Source: an uncultured Collinsella sp.
GTDB lineage: Bacteria > Actinomycetota > Coriobacteriia > Coriobacteriales > Coriobacteriaceae
Assembly (NCBI GenBank): GCA_900544725.1
Contig: UQWK01000054.1
Location: 1 to 13,412 of the forward strand
Length of the DNA stretch: 13,412 nt
Direction: 5' to 3'
Shown: positions 13,336-13,412 of the stretch, piece after piece
How the letters are laid out: every line of letters begins with the position of its first letter
Numbering within the stretch: position 1 is the first letter of the stretch
The notes under the pieces: generated by a model
Told to the model about the DNA's origin: nothing
The model's input: only the letters and a program-made list of their open reading frames with translations
The model's database searches: none
Translations under genes and position numbers: made by a program

Positions 13336-13341
13336 TTTTTT
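13331..13341 (+). terminator. SRP RNA terminator
   Basis: The closing stem of the SRP RNA ends in AGGCG followed by six T (13336-13341), so the RNA's own terminal helix doubles as an intrinsic terminator. The last 71 bases of the window hold nothing further I can support; a dnaX start may lie beyond. Confidence 0.7.
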
Positions 13342-13412
13342 GGTGCCGCGGCTACCCGCGAGTGCCGGCAGGGCGCTTGGTGTCTCGCTGGTCCTCGGCT
13401 TCGCCTGCGGGA

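Overview
The window reads as chromosomal DNA of a high-GC Gram-positive gut bacterium of the class Coriobacteriia, most likely Collinsella-like. That assignment is an inference from codon use, the short SRP RNA, the tadA/SRP-RNA neighbourhood and the general look of the proteins; no marker gene such as 16S is present.

Layout. Positions 1-803 hold an IS200-type insertion sequence (tnpA only) with subterminal hairpins. A second copy of its right end sits at the window start. The element abuts the stop codon of a nitroreductase gene on the minus strand (802-1323). A small conserved-looking orphan gene (1615-1905) follows and ends in a strong terminator. Positions 2010-6314 form an operon: a MarR-type regulator with two operator-like boxes in its own promoter, then the two halves of a heterodimeric ABC exporter. 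Convergent to it is cysE (serine O-acetyltransferase, minus). Divergent from cysE is a DedA membrane protein, then ilvE (branched-chain aminotransferase), both on the plus strand. A gene-poor 528-base gap (9344-9871) carries two unusual inverted-repeat structures. After it come lemA (minus), a TetR regulator (plus) and tRNA-Ser(UGA) (minus). Next is one long ORF fusing the tRNA adenosine deaminase TadA to a complete glycerate kinase, and then the SRP RNA gene with its own promoter and terminator. The window ends before the next gene, which by comparison with other Gram-positives could be dnaX.

How the genes work together. The MarR/ABC operon looks like a drug-responsive efflux module: the regulator probably represses its own promoter and the two ABC subunits share one degenerate and one canonical ATP site. 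The tRNA-Ser / tadA / SRP RNA cluster is translation housekeeping into which glycerate kinase has been joined as a C-terminal domain. The other genes (cysE, dedA, ilvE, lemA) are single-gene units with their own promoters or terminators.

The strongest candidates for something new are the TadA-glycerate kinase fusion, the 125-base near-perfect hairpin after ilvE, and the 203-base inverted-repeat-bounded segment before lemA. All functional statements are from reading the sequence; no database search was run.
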